A stretch of DNA of 64,000 nucleotides from Epinephelus fuscoguttatus. Taxonomy: Eukaryota; Chordata; Actinopteri; Perciformes; Serranidae. The stretch lies in contig NC_064761.1 of NCBI RefSeq assembly GCF_011397635.1, forward strand, positions 42,496,143-42,560,142, read 5' to 3'. Position numbers and translations under genes: made by a program. This document shows, piece after piece, positions 50,041-62,059 of the stretch. Position 1 is the stretch's first letter; every line of letters starts with the position of its first letter. The notes below the pieces were generated by a model. It worked only from the letters and a program-made list of their open reading frames with translations. It was not told the DNA's origin and made no database searches.

Positions 50041-51014
50041 GAAACAAATGTAGCGCACACTTTCTGGGAAGTGAGTTTTTAGTTTAACCAAGATTTTTTG
50101 GAGTTATCAAAGGATATCAGCTTTATTAGAAAGTGCATTATAATGTAATTTCTTGTTCATATAAATATAGATGTAACTTGAAACGAAGAACAAAGGGTCT
50201 AACACAGGGTGATTAGGCGGTGGGTGGTCCCTGTTTAATAAGTATCAAAAGCCAAACTGGCTAAACAGAAGGCAAAGTGCAACCTCGAGTCAGCACAACC
50301 TCGGTAAAACGCTTTAGGTGCTGAAATTTTGTGCCAGTACACAGCATTTAATTTGTAAAAGCTGAGGCCAGCATTCATGTGAAACAATCTTTGAGTTCAT
50401 ATGATTAATCATGTACACACCACCTCAAAAAGGCTTTTCTGCTATGATGTATAAGATGAGGAAATCCAATTAGGAACAGACACTCTCAAGACCTTCGACC
50501 CAAGCACAGGATCAATCAGCAGTCTCTGGATGCTTCTTCTCTACACCTCACTGAAAAGCCAGTGTTGTAGTCTCTTGCAGCTCTGAAGCACTATGCATGT
50601 GTCTTACTGGCATCTTATACAAACCTACTGTACACACAAGGCATTTTGTGCTTGGTGCAAGCATGGATTACTGAACAGGTCTGCAGGCGCAGGCAGGGAT
50701 GGGCAGTATTTCTATTACTTGCATTTAAAATACATATTTCAATTACATTTGAGTATTTTGTAATTTGTATTTGATGAGGCTGATAAAAATGTAATTTGTA
50801 ACACAATACTTTTGAGTGGAGGAATCTTTGTATTTAAAATACTCAAAATACTTTCTCCATGAATCAAAAAACAAAAATAATAGGCTACACATTCTTTTAA
50901 TATTGGATGTAACAATAGTTTTTACTTTATATATATACGTATTAGGAATGGGCAGCACAAGCAAAAACACTATTCGAAAATCATGGCTATTCGACGATTT
51001 TTCGAATAATCGCC

Positions 51015-51112
51015 CTGCAGACGTGTTGCGCCTATTCGAAAATTCGAAAATCGTGACCCATCCCTAATATATATATACATATACACACACACACACACAC
51101 ATATATATATAT

Positions 51113-51167
<55 letters not shown>

Positions 51168-51198
51168 CTATTTTCGAATAGGCGCAACACGTCTGCAG
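51015..51198. repeat. Long perfect-stem hairpin with CA/TG core
   Basis: A 29-bp arm beginning CTGCAGACGTGTTGCGCC at 51015-51043 is repeated as its exact complement at 51170-51198. The 126 bp between them contain (CA)n, (AT)n and then (TG)n, which can also pair. More CA/TG repeats continue to about 51297. Confidence 0.9.
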
Positions 51199-51216
51199 GC
51201 ACACACACGTCTGCAG

Positions 51217-51268
<52 letters not shown>

Positions 51269-52174
51269 GTGTGTGTCTGTGTGTGTGTGTGTGTGTTTTT
51301 TAAACTTGGGCCATTCAATGTGGCCACGTGAGATCAATAAAGTTGTCTGAATCTAAATATGAATCAATAAATAATATTTTAGGGTAGCCTACATGTCCCT
51401 AGCTTTTTTCTTTTTTTCATTTGAAAAAAGTTGAACACAGGGCTCCAAAGGCTCCAAGTTAGACAGCAAACAAGTGAACTAGCTACAGTAGCTACCGTAT
51501 CGGGGTCATCCCTATGTTTCCAGGGTTCTATGTTCCCCACTTAACCCTGCAAAAAAAAGCTTCTATGTTGCCCGCTTACACAAAAAGGGTTCTATGTTTC
51601 CCGCTTGGTTGAGCGGGAAACATAGAACCTTTGTTTCCAACGCAATTGGCGTACCAAAGAGTTTCTGGTAGAAGTTGGGTGCAGAGGGTTTGTTGCTAAG
51701 ACCACAACAAGTCTTCTTAAGAAAATGGGGGTGAAAGGACAGGCCTTCCACCAAGCAGTAAAGTCAATCTCAGAGGCTGCCGAGCGAGGCAACAACTGGC
51801 TGTGGATAAAGAGGAAGGACCCCAGTTGGGCTGCGAGATGACCGTCGAGGGGTAAAAACAGAGGGGGGCACATCTGGGACGCCAGGTGTCGCCGTTGAGC
51901 CCTCTGGAGGTGTTGTGGGCCTAAATCAACGAAACACCAAGGATGGAGGGTGCCCACCTGATGACCCCAATGAAGTATTTACCCCTCGCCCACTCAAGAT
52001 ACCACGCAGGAAGCTGAGCTGATTATTCAAGGGATTGTAACATCAAGTCCTACAAGCTTTACTGTGTCTTGCTGCTATGTAGGAGAGGTGCGTTTGCGTT
52101 TCTTTTTTCTTTTTAATTTTCCACTGAGATCATAGTATGCCCACTACTATTTCTGCTCATGCCAATTACTAAAA

Positions 52175-52178
<4 letters not shown>

Positions 52179-52213
<35 letters not shown>
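52179..52213. repeat. (CA)n microsatellite
   Basis: Uninterrupted dinucleotide run. Confidence 0.95.
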
Positions 52214-52217
<4 letters not shown>

Positions 52218-52654
52218 TATTAAAGTAAAACACGTTTATAGTAACATGGAGAAATTCAGTGTAAAACAAGACCTACCAATAAAGTTGTTACCCTAACTCA
52301 AGAAAAAAAAACAGATAGAAAACACAGCTGGCCTCAGTGGTACAAACATCACCATCTGAATACTGGATTATAAAGTCGCTTGCATGAAACTAAACACAAG
52401 TTTGTGTGTGTGATGGGTTTCTGTGTTAAAGTAACACAAAGAAGCCACAGGATGGTGCTGTTTCTCAGGTAATCTACACTCCTGGATTTACTTCAGCTCC
52501 CTGTATAAATATAAAAGTCTCATTCTAAGGTATACACTAAAGAAAACATACTCATATTCTATTGCTGCCAACTTTTCCCTCTAAACCCTACACACAAGAC
52601 CTACTAGTTTGTGAAAGACCTCTTCTTTTAGCATGACAAGGCAAGTTTCATTGG

Positions 52655-53310
52655 AGAATGCTGGACTGACAGACAGCACGGAGGCACTAATCATCGCAGC
52701 ACAGGGCCATAGAGGCCAGGGTCCACCACATCAGATCAGACCCAAGGTGCAGGCTGTGCAAAGATGCCCCTGAGACGGTCCAGCACATAGTGGCAGGGTG
52801 TAAGATGCAGGCAGGATCAGTGCACATGGACAGGCACGACCAAGTGGCTGGGATAGCGTACAGGAACATCTGCACCCAGTATGGACTTGAAGTACCCAAA
52901 TCCCAATGGGACACACCACACACCAACAGGGCTAAGATCCTGTGGGACTGTAGCTTCCAGACTGACAAACAGCTGCTGGCTAACCAACCAGACATCGTGG
53001 TGGTTGACAAACACCAGAAGAGGGCAGTGGTGGTAGATGTGGCGATACCAGCCAACAGCTACATCAGAAAGAAGGAACACGAAAAGGTGGAGAAGTATCA
53101 TGGGTTGAAAGAACAGCTGGAACAGATGTGGAAGGTCAAAGTTGACATGGTCCCCGTGGTAGAAGGAGCACTTGGGGCAGTGACCCCCAAACTGGGAGAG
53201 TGGCTCCGGCAGATTTCAGGAACGTCTGACGCCCCAGTCCAGAAGTGTGCAGTCCTAGGAACAGCTAAGATACTGTGCAGAACCCTGACACTCCCAGGCC
53301 TCTGGTAGAG
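52655..53310 (+). pseudogene. Non-LTR retrotransposon C-terminus with restriction-like endonuclease domain
   Basis: The plus-strand frame ending at 53308 has a CCHC-type zinc motif (CRLCKDAPETVQHIVAGC, about 52769-52803). It then shows RHDQVAGIAY, KILWDCSFQTDK, PDIVVVD..VVDVAI (a PD-(D/E)xK-like nuclease core) and KKEHEKVEKY. This order is found at the C-terminus of R2/R4-type retrotransposons, where the nuclease cuts the target. The reverse transcriptase is missing and a frame change near 52705 marks an upstream deletion, so it is a 5'-truncated relic. Confidence 0.75.
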
Positions 53311-53769
53311 GACCCAAGATGAGGATGATGCAGACACCACACTGAGAGGGTGAGAGGGTGATTTTTTATTTGATTTTTTTTTATATATACATATGACCCT
53401 CCTCGGTTAGATATCAACCATCTGACCATCTGACCGAGGGGCACAACATAATGAAGAAACAATAGTAGCTAGCACGCACTGAATAAGCGCTTCCAGCGTT
53501 TCAAGTGTCTTTGAAGCATCCGCGTCTCTAGCGTCTCATTTCTGTGTGATCACCCCCTAATAAGTAATATGGTAAAAGTAGTATGGTCTTGATACATTTT
53601 GAAATCGGTCCATGAATCATGTGGGACCACATAAGCACAATGGAAACTCTAGGACTGAAAGCAGCAGACTTCAGGCTGGGATAAGAGTAATGTGGAGAAA
53701 AAGGGTTAGTAACAGACTGTTCATTGTTTACCATAGGAAGTGGGTGGCTGGGGTGAGTTTGATTTATTT

Positions 53770-53907
53770 TTTACAGTTGTCTACCAGGTGATTTTAGAGC
53801 GCTTCATGCTTCTGTCTGCTGACAAGCTTTGTGGAGATGCTGATTTTGTTTTCCAGCAGGACTTAGCACCTGCCCACAGTGCCAAAACTACTCGTCAACA
53901 TTTATTG

Positions 53908-53912
<5 letters not shown>
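53770..53912 (+). pseudogene. Tc1-like transposase relic
   Basis: A short frame reads VYQVILERFMLLSADKLC and VFQQDLAPAHSAKTT, the region around the second catalytic Asp of Tc1-type transposases. It runs into an AT microsatellite at 53909-53946. It is unrelated in sequence to the DD38E element at 21122 and cannot be functional. Confidence 0.65.
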
Positions 53913-53946
<34 letters not shown>

Positions 53947-53994
53947 CTGTAACTTTCATGTGCTTCTATTGTTTTGTATGAACTGCAATCAGCA

Positions 53995-54910
53995 TGTGTG
54001 GATTATGAGACAGTGGGCCCCTGGGCACAGATATGCAAAAGGCCCCGCCACCTCTTCTGCACGGGAGCAAGACACTAGGATGTAGTTTTGCGTCTCTTTG
54101 TCCTCATTATGCTTCTGTTTGTGGTTTTGTGTCTCTTTGTAGCTGTTTTGCTCATTTTTGTAGTTATTTTGTGTCTCTATTCATTTTGAATCTCTTCCTA
54201 GTCAGTACGTGTTAATTGAAGTGGCGTTTTAAGGCCGTGTTTGCACAAAAACGATCCACTGAAAACAGAATCGTTTCTCATTTTCGTTTTGAAAAAAGTT
54301 CCGACAACGTTTTGATAACAATCGCCGTGCACATGGATCCGCAAAAATGACCAAAACGCTGCAGTATACATGCCAGGCAAGTAGTTGGCGGTGTGACGCT
54401 TACACTTCCTTCTACAGAGAGCTGATGTATAAACAAACAAAATGGCAACTGCACAAACGTTCGTCTGGACGGACGACGAGGTGGAGTTGCTACAGTAAAT
54501 CTACACTGATGGGGAAGCGTTGATGAATTCAGCAAGGTGAGCAGCACAAGCAGAGCTCGGGAGTCCGCCATTGTTGTTGTGAGGGTCGACTTTCTCGCAT
54601 GTACCTAGTGACTGGAACCGTAATGCACATGTGCGAAAAGTCTCCGTTTTCAGAGGAACGGCATATTGCAAGTTTACATGATAATGGAGACGCTGCCGTT
54701 TCCAAAAAATTGCACTCTGGAACCTGTTTTCAAAACTTTGCGTTTTCAGGAACCCAAAACGCTGCTGTCGTGTAAACGGTCGGCCAAAACGCAACTAAAG
54801 TTTACCGTTTTCAGTTGAAATCGTTGTCGTATAAACGGGACCTAAAGGTGAAGGCTTTGGAGGCCCCTGACAGTTTGGGCCCCTGTTCAGTAATCCATCA
54901 GGGGATACTT
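53995..54910. repeat. Third copy of the 24-bp-minisatellite repeat, split by another element
   Basis: Left part 53995-54232 opens with 'cctgggcacagatatgca' and shows the 'ttttgtgtctctttgtag' units. The right part, 54843-54910, matches the far end of 11205-11610 ('cctgttcagtaatcc'). Confidence 0.6.
54233..54842. mobile_element. PIF/Harbinger-type non-autonomous element with TAA duplication
   Basis: TAA flanks both ends (54230-54232 and 54843-54845). The ends are related inverted repeats, GGCCGTGTTTGCAC on the left and GGTCCCGTTTATACGACAAC on the right when complemented. Inside, at 54442, a frame begins MATAQTFVWTDDEVELLQ and stops at once; it looks like the start of the Myb/SANT protein of Harbinger elements. 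Confidence 0.65.
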
Positions 54911-55470
54911 GTAAAAGAGAGCTTCCTCTCAACGGCCTTCCCTGTTTAAATAAAGGTTATATTAATAAACACTAAAGATAAGAATAATGATAATAAAACA
55001 CAGGTTTTATTTCTTTTAATTGGCTTTCATGAGAACTCCCATGTTTCGTCTGATCCACGTGAGTGTTCATAACTTGTTCTTGGACACATACTGCAATTAA
55101 ATGTTTTTTCTGCATCATCAGGCTTCATTATTTCTCTTTTTAGATATTCTTCTTGTGTCAGGATGGTCGTGTGCAGGTTACTTTAAAACTGATACATCTG
55201 TCAGAAGAGTGCAAACTACTTTCACAATTTTATAACCCCATATTATTATATGTACAATATTTGTTCACCAAATTAAAAGTGTGAGGCTGGCTCTCTCTGC
55301 ACACCCCACACAAAGTAAAAACACTAGATTACATTACGTCTGTGTACTCTCTTAGATCATTACGGATATTAAAAGGTGGATCTATAATCAGTGTCTCTTA
55401 CATTTTACATCATACTGTACCATAAAGGATTTCGATCCTGTGTCACAGACTGGACCTGGATTTTATCATG

Positions 55471-58400
55471 TTATTGTGTGTAACCAGTGAACCAGGAGTC
55501 CCTCAAGAAAGTCTTGCACCTGTCCAGAATCTGAGCTGCACCCTGCAGCACTGGAAACATCCCACGTTTAGACAGAAGGACAGCCAATGTCAGAGTTCCT
55601 CCAAATGTGAGCAGCCAGGGGGAAAAGAGGACAGACGGCCTGCCCTCTGGTTCTGGTACCACTCTGGTCCTGAACGGCTGGGCCACCCGCTCCCACTGAC
55701 TGAGGATAGCCTGACGGGCTCCGGCCCATTGTCCAGGCCCAGTGAGACGATACTGATACGGAGTGCAGGGGCCACAGAAGACCTTCGTCCAGAGCACAGG
55801 ATCAGTCAGTAGTAGTCTCAGGAAGTTTGGTCGAACCCCGATCTGTGATTAGAAGGTTATCATGATGGTTGTGTCTGACACATACAATACAAATGGCAAC
55901 ACAACTTAATGGAGCTGAACTGAACTGACCTCCCCAGCCATGAAATCCAGGTAAGGGATGTAATCTACCTGGAGAGCCGCCTGTCGCGGGCAGTGGAAGC
56001 TGAGAAAGACAGAGTAGATTCAACACAATATATTTTAACTGATATTTTCTTTCCACAGGCAGAACGTAAATGATATGCCTGTACCACTGAAAGACACCAG
56101 TGTGAAGACACTTACATTTTCATGTATCTCATCCTCTCACAATCAATGACTTCCAGCATTTTCTCTTTAGGTGGAAGACGGCTCAAACCTTCAAGATAAA
56201 ACACACCAGCTGAAATATTTTGCCTCTCAGGCCTGAGTGTTTGTGTGTGTACATTTAAAGCTCACAACTGTTTACCAGTAAAGACTTTAACAGCCCACCG
56301 CGCCTGCAGTTCCACAGTGGGCATGATTGGTCCTTTTGTCTGAATAAGACCCATGACAGCCAGTGTGGGTTGGGAAAGAGAAGGAGGAAACAGTCTCCTA
56401 AAATAAAATAAAATAAAAACAACAACCGTAATGTCGTCCTTTAAGGTTGTAATACATTACAATAATACATGACAGTCCTACAATCTTACTATATAAAAAC
56501 TGTGTGTCTGTTCCATGTTTTTCTCCTCACTGACTTGGTCAATCCATGTGAAATTTGGCACAGTGGTAGAGGGTCATGGGAGGATGCCAATGAAGCAATA
56601 TTACATCAATTGGCCAAAGGGGGGCGCTATAGCAACCCATTGAAATGTCAAACTTTGAATGGGCATATCTCATGCCCCGTATGTGGTAGAGACATGAAAC
56701 TTTGCACAGAGATGCCTCTCCTCATGAGGAACACATTTGCCTCAAGAACCCATAACTTCCAGTTATATAGATTTTCCACCATTTTGAATTTTTTGAAAAA
56801 CACTTCAAATGGATCTCTTCCTAGGAAGTTTGAGCGATCTGCATGAAACTGGGTGAACATAATCTAGGGAGCAATATCTAAAGTTCCCTCTTGGCAAAAG
56901 TTGGAAAACTTCCTAAAACTGAGCTTCTATAAGGCAATGAATATTGCGGAGGGCGTGGCTCATCACATAAAGGTGTAGAACATCTCAAGGGTTTCACCCA
57001 TCACCACGCAACTTTGTAGGCATATGAGCACACATAATCTGAGGGGACCCCTCCATTATTGAGCCCATCAAACAAAATGGGGGCGCTAGAGAGCTCATTT
57101 CTTATCTAGGCCTAACCACCATATGGATTTTTACTAAACTTGGTAGATATGTAGAACAGGACGCCTCAAGGTGACTGGAGAAATTTAACTCTAATTGGCA
57201 ACTGGGTGGCGCTATAACAACAGAAAAATGCTTCAAAATGGCTAAAATGCGACCGATCGCTGTGGCTCCCCCTGTGGACCAATGTTGGTGTTGTTTCTAA
57301 TGTTTGGTATGACTAAGTCATGGTATGGTATGCTGTACATAATGATGGAAACTGTCAGTGTGTCATTCTGTCAGTCAGTCATTCTGTCTGTCCCACGTTT
57401 TTCTACTCACTGACGTGGTCAATCTATGTGAAACTGCACATAGACATTGAGGACTGGCATAGGTAGAAGGTGACAAAGCTACCAATGGCTATGGACTAGT
57501 AATTATCTAAAAATACATGATGTGGAAAAATGCATACAAGCTTGATTTATTTTTCCTATACGTTGCCTGTTGCCTTCTGGAGAACCAGACTTTTTGTGTC
57601 AGACTTATCACTACATGCTTGTTCAATAAGTAATTCTTATTGGTTATCATACAAGTAAATGTCAAACACTGAGTAAATACATATATTTGTAAAAGTATTT
57701 TTAAACATGCATACTAACAAAAGCATTAAAAGGTCTGGTGTGTAGGATTTAGAGGTTTCTATTGTCAGAAATGGTATATAATATTAATTCTACGTTTTCA
57801 TTAGTTTATAAACACCTAAAAATAAGAACAATTCTTTTTCATTACCTTATAATCAGCTGTTTATATCTACATACAAAGCAGGTCCTCTTCCACAGAGTCC
57901 GCCATGTTGATCCACAGTAGCACAGAAAGAACAAACCAAACACTGGCTCAAGCTATGGCCACTCACACCTTCATGTCGTCCAGCATACATACATACATGC
58001 AATCTGCTACCTCAGTAATATTTGCCACTAAATCCTACACACTGGACCTTTAAAGGAACAGGAAAGGACATGTGGGGAAATACGCCAGTTTACTTTTCTG
58101 ACAATAGTTAGATGGGATGATAGAAAGCTGGAGCCAGCAGCCGGTTATCTTAGCTTACCATAAAGTTTGGAATCGGGAAACACTTATCCTGGCTCTCATC
58201 CTACCAGCACCTCGAAACCTGAGTTATATGCTCGACTATGTCTACTCTATCTCCATATCTGACTCATGAGTTGAAGGTCCAGTGTGTAGGATTCAGGGCG
58301 ATATTTTTAGGACGAAATGGAATATAATTAAATAAGTACATTCACACTTTTGCGCCATCCACCATATACCTACTTGTACAATCTGAACTCTCCCTGAGGC

Positions 58401-60215
58401 CCCTTAACTAAAGCGGCTGGCAGGAATGGGAAGCCTCCATTATAACCTGTACAGAAGACCACAGCGTCAATGTTCTCCTCCACGGTGCCATCTTCAAACA
58501 CAACTCCAGAGTCCTTGAATCCTTTCAGATTGGGTTTCATTATTAGCGCCCCCTGAAGGATTCGACCAGGAAGGTCATCATTGATCAAAATCTTTTTCTC
58601 CAAAACTCTGAGAAAGAGAGGAAATGTTGGGAGTCAAGCAAACATATCATGCTACGAACAGTATGTCACATTACACCACCATGCTCACACTGGGATGACG
58701 AGGCAGAGAGGAATGGATGCCATCTAGGTCAAAATGTGTCACCTGTATCTCGGCTTCAGGCCGTACAGTTTATGGTCATATCTGTAGTTCAGTTCTCTCT
58801 CTGTTGACCAGCTGAGCAGAGACTTGGGAAGAAGCCATGAGAAGAAGTTGTTGAGCCTGGTGATATGTATCATGTCTAGGGGAAGACCATAATTGGACAT
58901 TCTGCCGATCACCCAGGCCCCCTGACGTGTGCTGAGGAATGTCTGCCAAAGAGAGTAAAAGGCCTGGTTGTGAATACATTTATTCTTTTGGTGGAACAAT
59001 GTGCGGTGCAATGCAAGAGCAGGACAGAACATATTGCTGCTTCTCTACCAACAATGACGAGGCTTTTCTAATCTCCTCTGTCTCACCTTCTCTGCAGATC
59101 TGCTAATCTCCACTGCAACATCTCCTCCAGAATTGCCGATGCCAACCACTACCACCCTCTTTCCTCTGCAGGCATCTGCATCTTTATATTCCCAGCTGTG
59201 AAAACACCTGCCAGAAAACGTCTCATGTCCTGGAGATACAGATGGTGCACAGATCAAAGGAAAATATTAAATATATTTCTTGCAAGAATGTGCAGATATG
59301 TGGAAAATCAACTCACTTTAGTCCTCTATCAAATTCAAAACATTTCAGTTTGATGGAGGAGTGAGATGTTTAAAAGTGTTTTCTATTTGTTTACCAACCT
59401 GTAAATTCTGACAGGGGTAGGTTTGGATGGGTGTAGTGGCCTGCACACACCAGAACTGCATCAAAGACGTGTCTCTCCTCCTCTCCATCTCTGTTAATGG
59501 TCACTATGTCCCACTGACCGGACTGAGAGAAATCCGGCCTTTGTGTGACACTCTTTACCTTTGTCTAAGACATGCACATCCACACATACACACATGCATT
59601 AATTACTTTGACTTTGTTGTAGAAACTTTTATAAAGACAGTGATGCGCCAGACATGATGAAAAAGGAATCACCTGGAAATGAATATGTCTGAGCAGGTCA
59701 AAGTGGTCAGCATAGAGCCTGAAGTACCGCAGCAGCTGCGAGTTGTGCATGTAGTTTGGGTAGTCCGCAGGCATGGGGAAATCACTGAAACACATCATCT
59801 CTTTGGAGGTGTTGACCACCAAGGAGCGATAGATGCTGGCTCGCTCTGGCTCAAATGCCTCCTGTGGACACAGAGGGAAACAAGACATACTGTAGAGCTG
59901 ATACGGACATTTTACTGTTCCAATAGTGCTGATAATCATTGTTATGCACAAGCTAAACTCTGTCATACGTCATAAATGTGCGACTTGCTTTCGATGAGAT
60001 GGAAAACTCAATAGCTATACAGTATCTGGTGGTAAATCCTGAACTGGTGACAAGATGAATAAATAAATGGTGCCCCCACTCACCTTATAATTCCACAGGC
60101 CGCCAATGTCATCACTGCTTTCAAAGCAGACAGGCTCCAGGCCCTCATCGACACAGGTCTTGATACAGACCAGACCAGAAGTGCCGGCTCCAACCACTGC
60201 CACACGTCGAACCAT
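55471..60215 (-). CDS. fmo: FMO-E: flavin-containing monooxygenase, 10 coding exons, 566 aa
   Basis: Exons in transcript order: 60084-60215, 59673-59861, 59399-59564, 59087-59229, 58743-58942, 58374-58607, 56276-56397, 56116-56188, 55930-55999, 55471-55842. The joined frame is open. Motifs: FAD GAGTSG (9-14), [11 protein letters not shown] (167-177), GIGNSGG (192-198), FCTGY (328-332) where the other four have FATGY, and a C-terminal hydrophobic stretch [15 protein letters not shown] followed by a long tail. Exon 5 has 200 nt against 197 in A-D. The 356-nt block is cut as 234+122, and the last coding block is split by an 87-bp intron (55843-55929), which A-D lack. Starting six codons upstream (60233) is also possible; 60215 fits the family. 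Subfamily uncertain. Confidence 0.9.
56484..57499 (+). mobile_element. Non-autonomous Helitron in FMO-E intron 6
   Basis: The element starts TCTTACTATATAAAAACTG, ends GGCTATGGACTAG, and sits between A (56483) and T (57500). TC at the 5' end, CTAG at the 3' end and insertion into an AT dinucleotide without duplication are the hallmarks of Helitrons. A short imperfect hairpin (GGTAG..CTACC) lies just before the 3' end. There is no Rep/helicase reading frame. Confidence 0.82.
57726..58053. mobile_element. ~325-bp MITE in FMO-E intron 6
   Basis: The ends AAGGTCTGGTGTGTAGGATT and its complement AATCCTACACACTGGACC form an inverted repeat flanked by TTAA on both sides. No coding capacity. A partial relative (about 58273-58345) lies close to the splice donor of exon 6. 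Confidence 0.75.
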
Positions 60216-60344
60216 TGCTGAAACAGCTGACATAGTTTACATAATACAAGGTAAATAAACCAGCTCTGACTGAACCCGAACAGATAAATAAACATACAAT
60301 AGAATGGAATGACCATGACACATTTGCACACCAAAGAATACTCA

Positions 60345-60584
60345 TTAATTAGTAAAGTTTGGCAGTTTTTTAAGCCACATATTATTTTGTTGTATAATAT
60401 GACTTGGAAGTGAATTCCATTCTTGCATTGCTTGGTATATTACTGTACGTTGGACTGATGTGGGTTTGGATTTTGGTGAAGTGAAAACCACCTTTAACAG
60501 CATGCCTTTTAAATAACTGCACTCTAGCGCTGTCTGCGTTGTGCTGATATAAAGAGGCCCAGGCTGTAGACATCTTCCTGACAA
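60345..60584 (-). pseudogene. LINE C-terminal fragment
   Basis: The minus-strand frame reads YQAMQEWNSLPSHI, a pattern like the WNxLP motif near the C-terminus of L2/CR1-type LINE proteins. It is short and truncated. Confidence 0.45.
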
Positions 60585-60599
60585 CTAAAAACAAAATCC

Positions 60600-61415
60600 T
60601 CCGTCAATTACGACCACATAAACTTGAGCCCCTCTCTCATGGAGCACAACAGTGAAACAGGAGAGGCAAGATGGGAGACACTCCTTTATCGGTGGGGTAC
60701 CCCCAAAGGTGACCGCAGGGGTACAGAAACTGGGTATCAAACATTCCACATACTGACCACAGAGGCCTGAGCGTGTCAGGCAATAACAAGAGCAACAACA
60801 CTTAATATTATAAATGTACATTTGAATTTGTTACACGTTACTGCTGTATAACTGACCCTGTTACATCTGTACTGAAGGACAGGTTTTGTTGTTATAAGAT
60901 TCCTAATGAAAACCATCAGTGAGCACAGCAATCTGTTTTTCACTTCAAATCAAGAGATATTCATGCAGTCAAGTGGCATTTCTTATCAACCCACATGAAA
61001 GAGCTGCATGTGCCAATTTCATAAGCTTGCAAAAGGAGATTCTCAAGAGTCACAAGAATCCACCCCTCTTCATGAATCACAGCTTTTTGATCGGACTTTA
61101 ATATATGTTGAGAAAACATGCACAAACAGCATGCGGCAGCATCCAAGCATTAGACTCCTTTAACAGATTAGACATGATCCATATCTATACTTCTACACTC
61201 TGGCACAGTCAAACAGGGTTCCTTTCAGCAAATCTAGATTTTAAGGATTTCAGAACAGCAATGCCAAGTAGCTCACATCCTTCAGTGGTTTAAAACTTGT
61301 AGGAATATCGTATAAAGTTAAAGTAAGTGAAGCAGATTAGATTTACAGGTAGAAAATGTGTCTGAGCATGTCAACAGAGTCATTGTAGGCAGGGGCACAT
61401 GTTAGGTGCTCTCAC
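60600..61415. other. Upstream region of FMO-E, no gene seen
   Basis: No exon or repeat recognised. Short open frames on both strands lack recognisable domains. Confidence 0.35.
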
Positions 61416-61520
61416 CTTCTCCTGCAGGCTGATTTCAACTCCTGGACAGCTGCGGTCAAACGCAGTACACCCTGTAACGAACTGAGCTGTTGCTGATCAA
61501 CCAGTCAGGAACACAGTGCT
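61416..61520 (-). promoter_or_regulatory. Candidate noncoding exon 1 of FMO-E
   Basis: A minus-strand donor GGAGAAG|GTGAG lies at 61416/61415. It could splice to an acceptor shortly upstream of the FMO-E start codon. No clear TATA box is seen, and this call rests only on the donor and position. Confidence 0.25.
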
Positions 61521-62059
61521 GCAGGGGAGGGACTTTAACCCTGTCAGCTGGAGAGGAAATGGTGTCTCAGAAGGGAAGATAAATACAGGGAAAGCTAATC
61601 TTTGACATCAAACCACACTGAAGAATAAAAAGCTTAGGGTAGTGTAATACATTAACCTGCTTATCTAAATGCTTCTGCATGTAAATGAGCACTTCACCCA
61701 CAGAGTCACTTGTACACTCACACGACGTTATCTTGAGTTTGTGAGGAACATTTTGTTTTCCCTGCAAGCCTCCATGCTGAACAGAGTCTAAAGCAACGAA
61801 CATTCCTGATGAACTAAAGGGGGCGGAGTTTAACAGCAGCAAACTATCAAAACATGTGTTCACAAACTCTCACACAGCTCATACAACACAACCCAAGTCT
61901 GATCTATCCTGTCGTGCTTCACCCTGCTGCCCAAACACATGTATTACGCCGAAACCGTACTAATGAAACACTTCGCAAAAACAATCTCAGCCTCAGACGC
62001 GTAACAAGCCTGTCCATTAGATATGCCTGGGCACGCGCATGTATCGAGCACGCCTGCGC

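Noticed and set aside
51032..51350. Frames of repeating Cys-Val or Thr-His
   Set aside because: Translations of the CA/TG microsatellite.
54501..54794. 97-codon minus-strand frame
   Set aside because: Lies inside the Harbinger-type element and has no recognisable domain.
1623..60215. Some FMO copies being pseudogenes
   Set aside because: All five join into open frames with matching exon lengths and GT..AG introns; I found no nonsense codon or frameshift.
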